A program made the position numbers and the translations under genes. A stretch of 64,000 bases of DNA from Medicago truncatula (taxonomy: Eukaryota > Streptophyta > Magnoliopsida > Fabales > Fabaceae): NCBI RefSeq assembly GCF_003473485.1, contig NC_053043.1, positions 41,268,576 through 41,332,575 of the forward strand. The letters run 5' to 3'. Positions within the stretch are counted from its first letter, which is position 1, and each line of letters starts with the position of its first letter. Positions 62,902-64,000 of the stretch are shown here, piece by piece. The notes under the pieces were generated by a model, which was not told the DNA's origin, made no database searches, and was given only the letters and a program-made list of their open reading frames with translations.

Positions 62902-64000
62902 TATTCTTCTAAGAAAAATTCTGCCGAATAGAATAAAGTTGAAAAATAAATTTATGTTTTGAAATTGCTAAATGTTGAATTTATAATTTGATTAAGTAGA
63001 ATTTCATATATTTTTTTTGGGACAATTTGCATGTAACTTGCTTGAAATGAGCATAAATGAATGACACGTGCTCATAAAACAGAAGGTTAAATTGCTGACA
63101 TGGCCCGACCAAGAGACATTCTTAGATACTGAAAAATGATTCTAGAAGTATTAGCATACTATGAAGCATAGGTGTTGTATGGATTATGTGTATTTCAGCG
63201 TCAGAACATGCGTTCTTCAGATTTATGACCTATCTTTTTACCACTATATCAAATCTTTGGAGTTAATTCGGCCAATTTTTTTTAATTTTTTTTTATCAAA
63301 GTATCCAACTGAATTTATATTTTTTTTTAACCAATGGAATTCATATTTACAAATTAGTGATAAGTCTACCGTCCCATTCAAATACCGTAGTCATATCGTG
63401 CACGCTTGTTACTTTGTTCTCTCCCAATTATTTTGCAAGTGAGTCCAAACCTGTTTAATTGCTTTGCTTCAAAGCAAAATATAATTTGCATCCTACCATT
63501 GACAGGACTAGTAGAAATTATTTTTGGAATAGTAGACAAAATAATTATTAAATTATATATACTACGACATCATTTATAAAACTAAAAATAATGAGCTCTA
63601 TCAAATGATAAATTATTCAGAAGAATCTGATTTCGATTCATAGATGAAACAATTTTTAATTAGAATTTATTTACATCTCAACCAATTAATGATTTTGATT
63701 CATAAATTTGAGAGGGGTAAAAAATCAAATTTGTAGGTAAAACAACCAAATCCCAAAGATCGAGTTAGAATACAATTTAAAACCAAGATCAATTATACTA
63801 AAAAATATTCAAATGTATCGAAATAATTTTATATTTCTTAAATTATTTTTACTTCTAATAAAAGCAAACACATATGCACGAAAAATAGAAATATTTTAAT
63901 ATTGACATTTACCTAATGTGGGATTTGTTGGTTAGCTATATAGTAATGGGTTATTGAGTGATACCAATGGTAACTTAGTTCTCATTTTGAAGTGAAACAA
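62902..64000. other. Upstream flank of DnaJ gene
   Basis: The stretch next to 62901 is the presumed promoter. No other gene is seen up to the window end; the frame at 63161-63442 lacks any domain. Confidence 0.5.

Overview
The window looks like nuclear DNA of a flowering plant, most probably a Trifolieae legume such as Medicago or a close relative. Reasons: genes broken by GT-AG introns, plant-only families (TIR-NBS-LRR, WRKY, FBD F-box, RABA1, DUF1685), very AT-rich spacers, and a dense load of LINEs, Helitrons, MITEs and an LTR element. The species is an inference.

Layout. (1) About 5.4-21.0 kb holds a head-to-tail cluster of three TIR-NBS-LRR (TNL) resistance-gene copies, all on the minus strand. 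Only the middle copy (9692-15484) is complete. The copy at 5426-6809 is a TIR-only stub abutting a LINE fragment. The copy at 17722-21022 has a Gly-to-Arg change in the P-loop, a 2-base frameshift and a deletion of the LRR and C-terminal exons. A further TIR/NBS relic lies at 16915-17410. Each copy keeps a small upstream exon (MDSNSKFS...) that appears to carry the true start codon. (2) 23.5-26.2 kb: a four-exon F-box/LRR/FBD gene. (3) 26.3-29.8 kb: Helitrons, including a 3.08-kb element with helicase remnants. (4) 31.7-37.1 kb: a RABA1/Rab11 GTPase split by a 4.76-kb intron rich in repeats. (5) 38.4-42.1 kb: a three-exon group IIe WRKY factor. (6) 44.4-46.7 kb: two degenerate LINE fragments in opposite orientations. 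(7) 50.7-54.7 kb: a large fold-back element beside a gag-only LTR retrotransposon with a perfect 5-bp target duplication. (8) 55.1-55.8 kb: a DUF1685 gene. (9) 59.0-62.9 kb: a nine-exon plastid-type DnaJ-ferredoxin gene with a short Helitron in intron 1.

The genes do not form one pathway. TNL and WRKY families often act in immunity, but nothing here shows that these copies work together. The most informative part is the TNL cluster. Paralogous flanks show which transposons arrived after duplication (two filled/empty site comparisons), and the copies decay in different ways. All exon joins were read by eye from splice motifs, frame and paralogue comparison. RNA-seq and database searches were not available.
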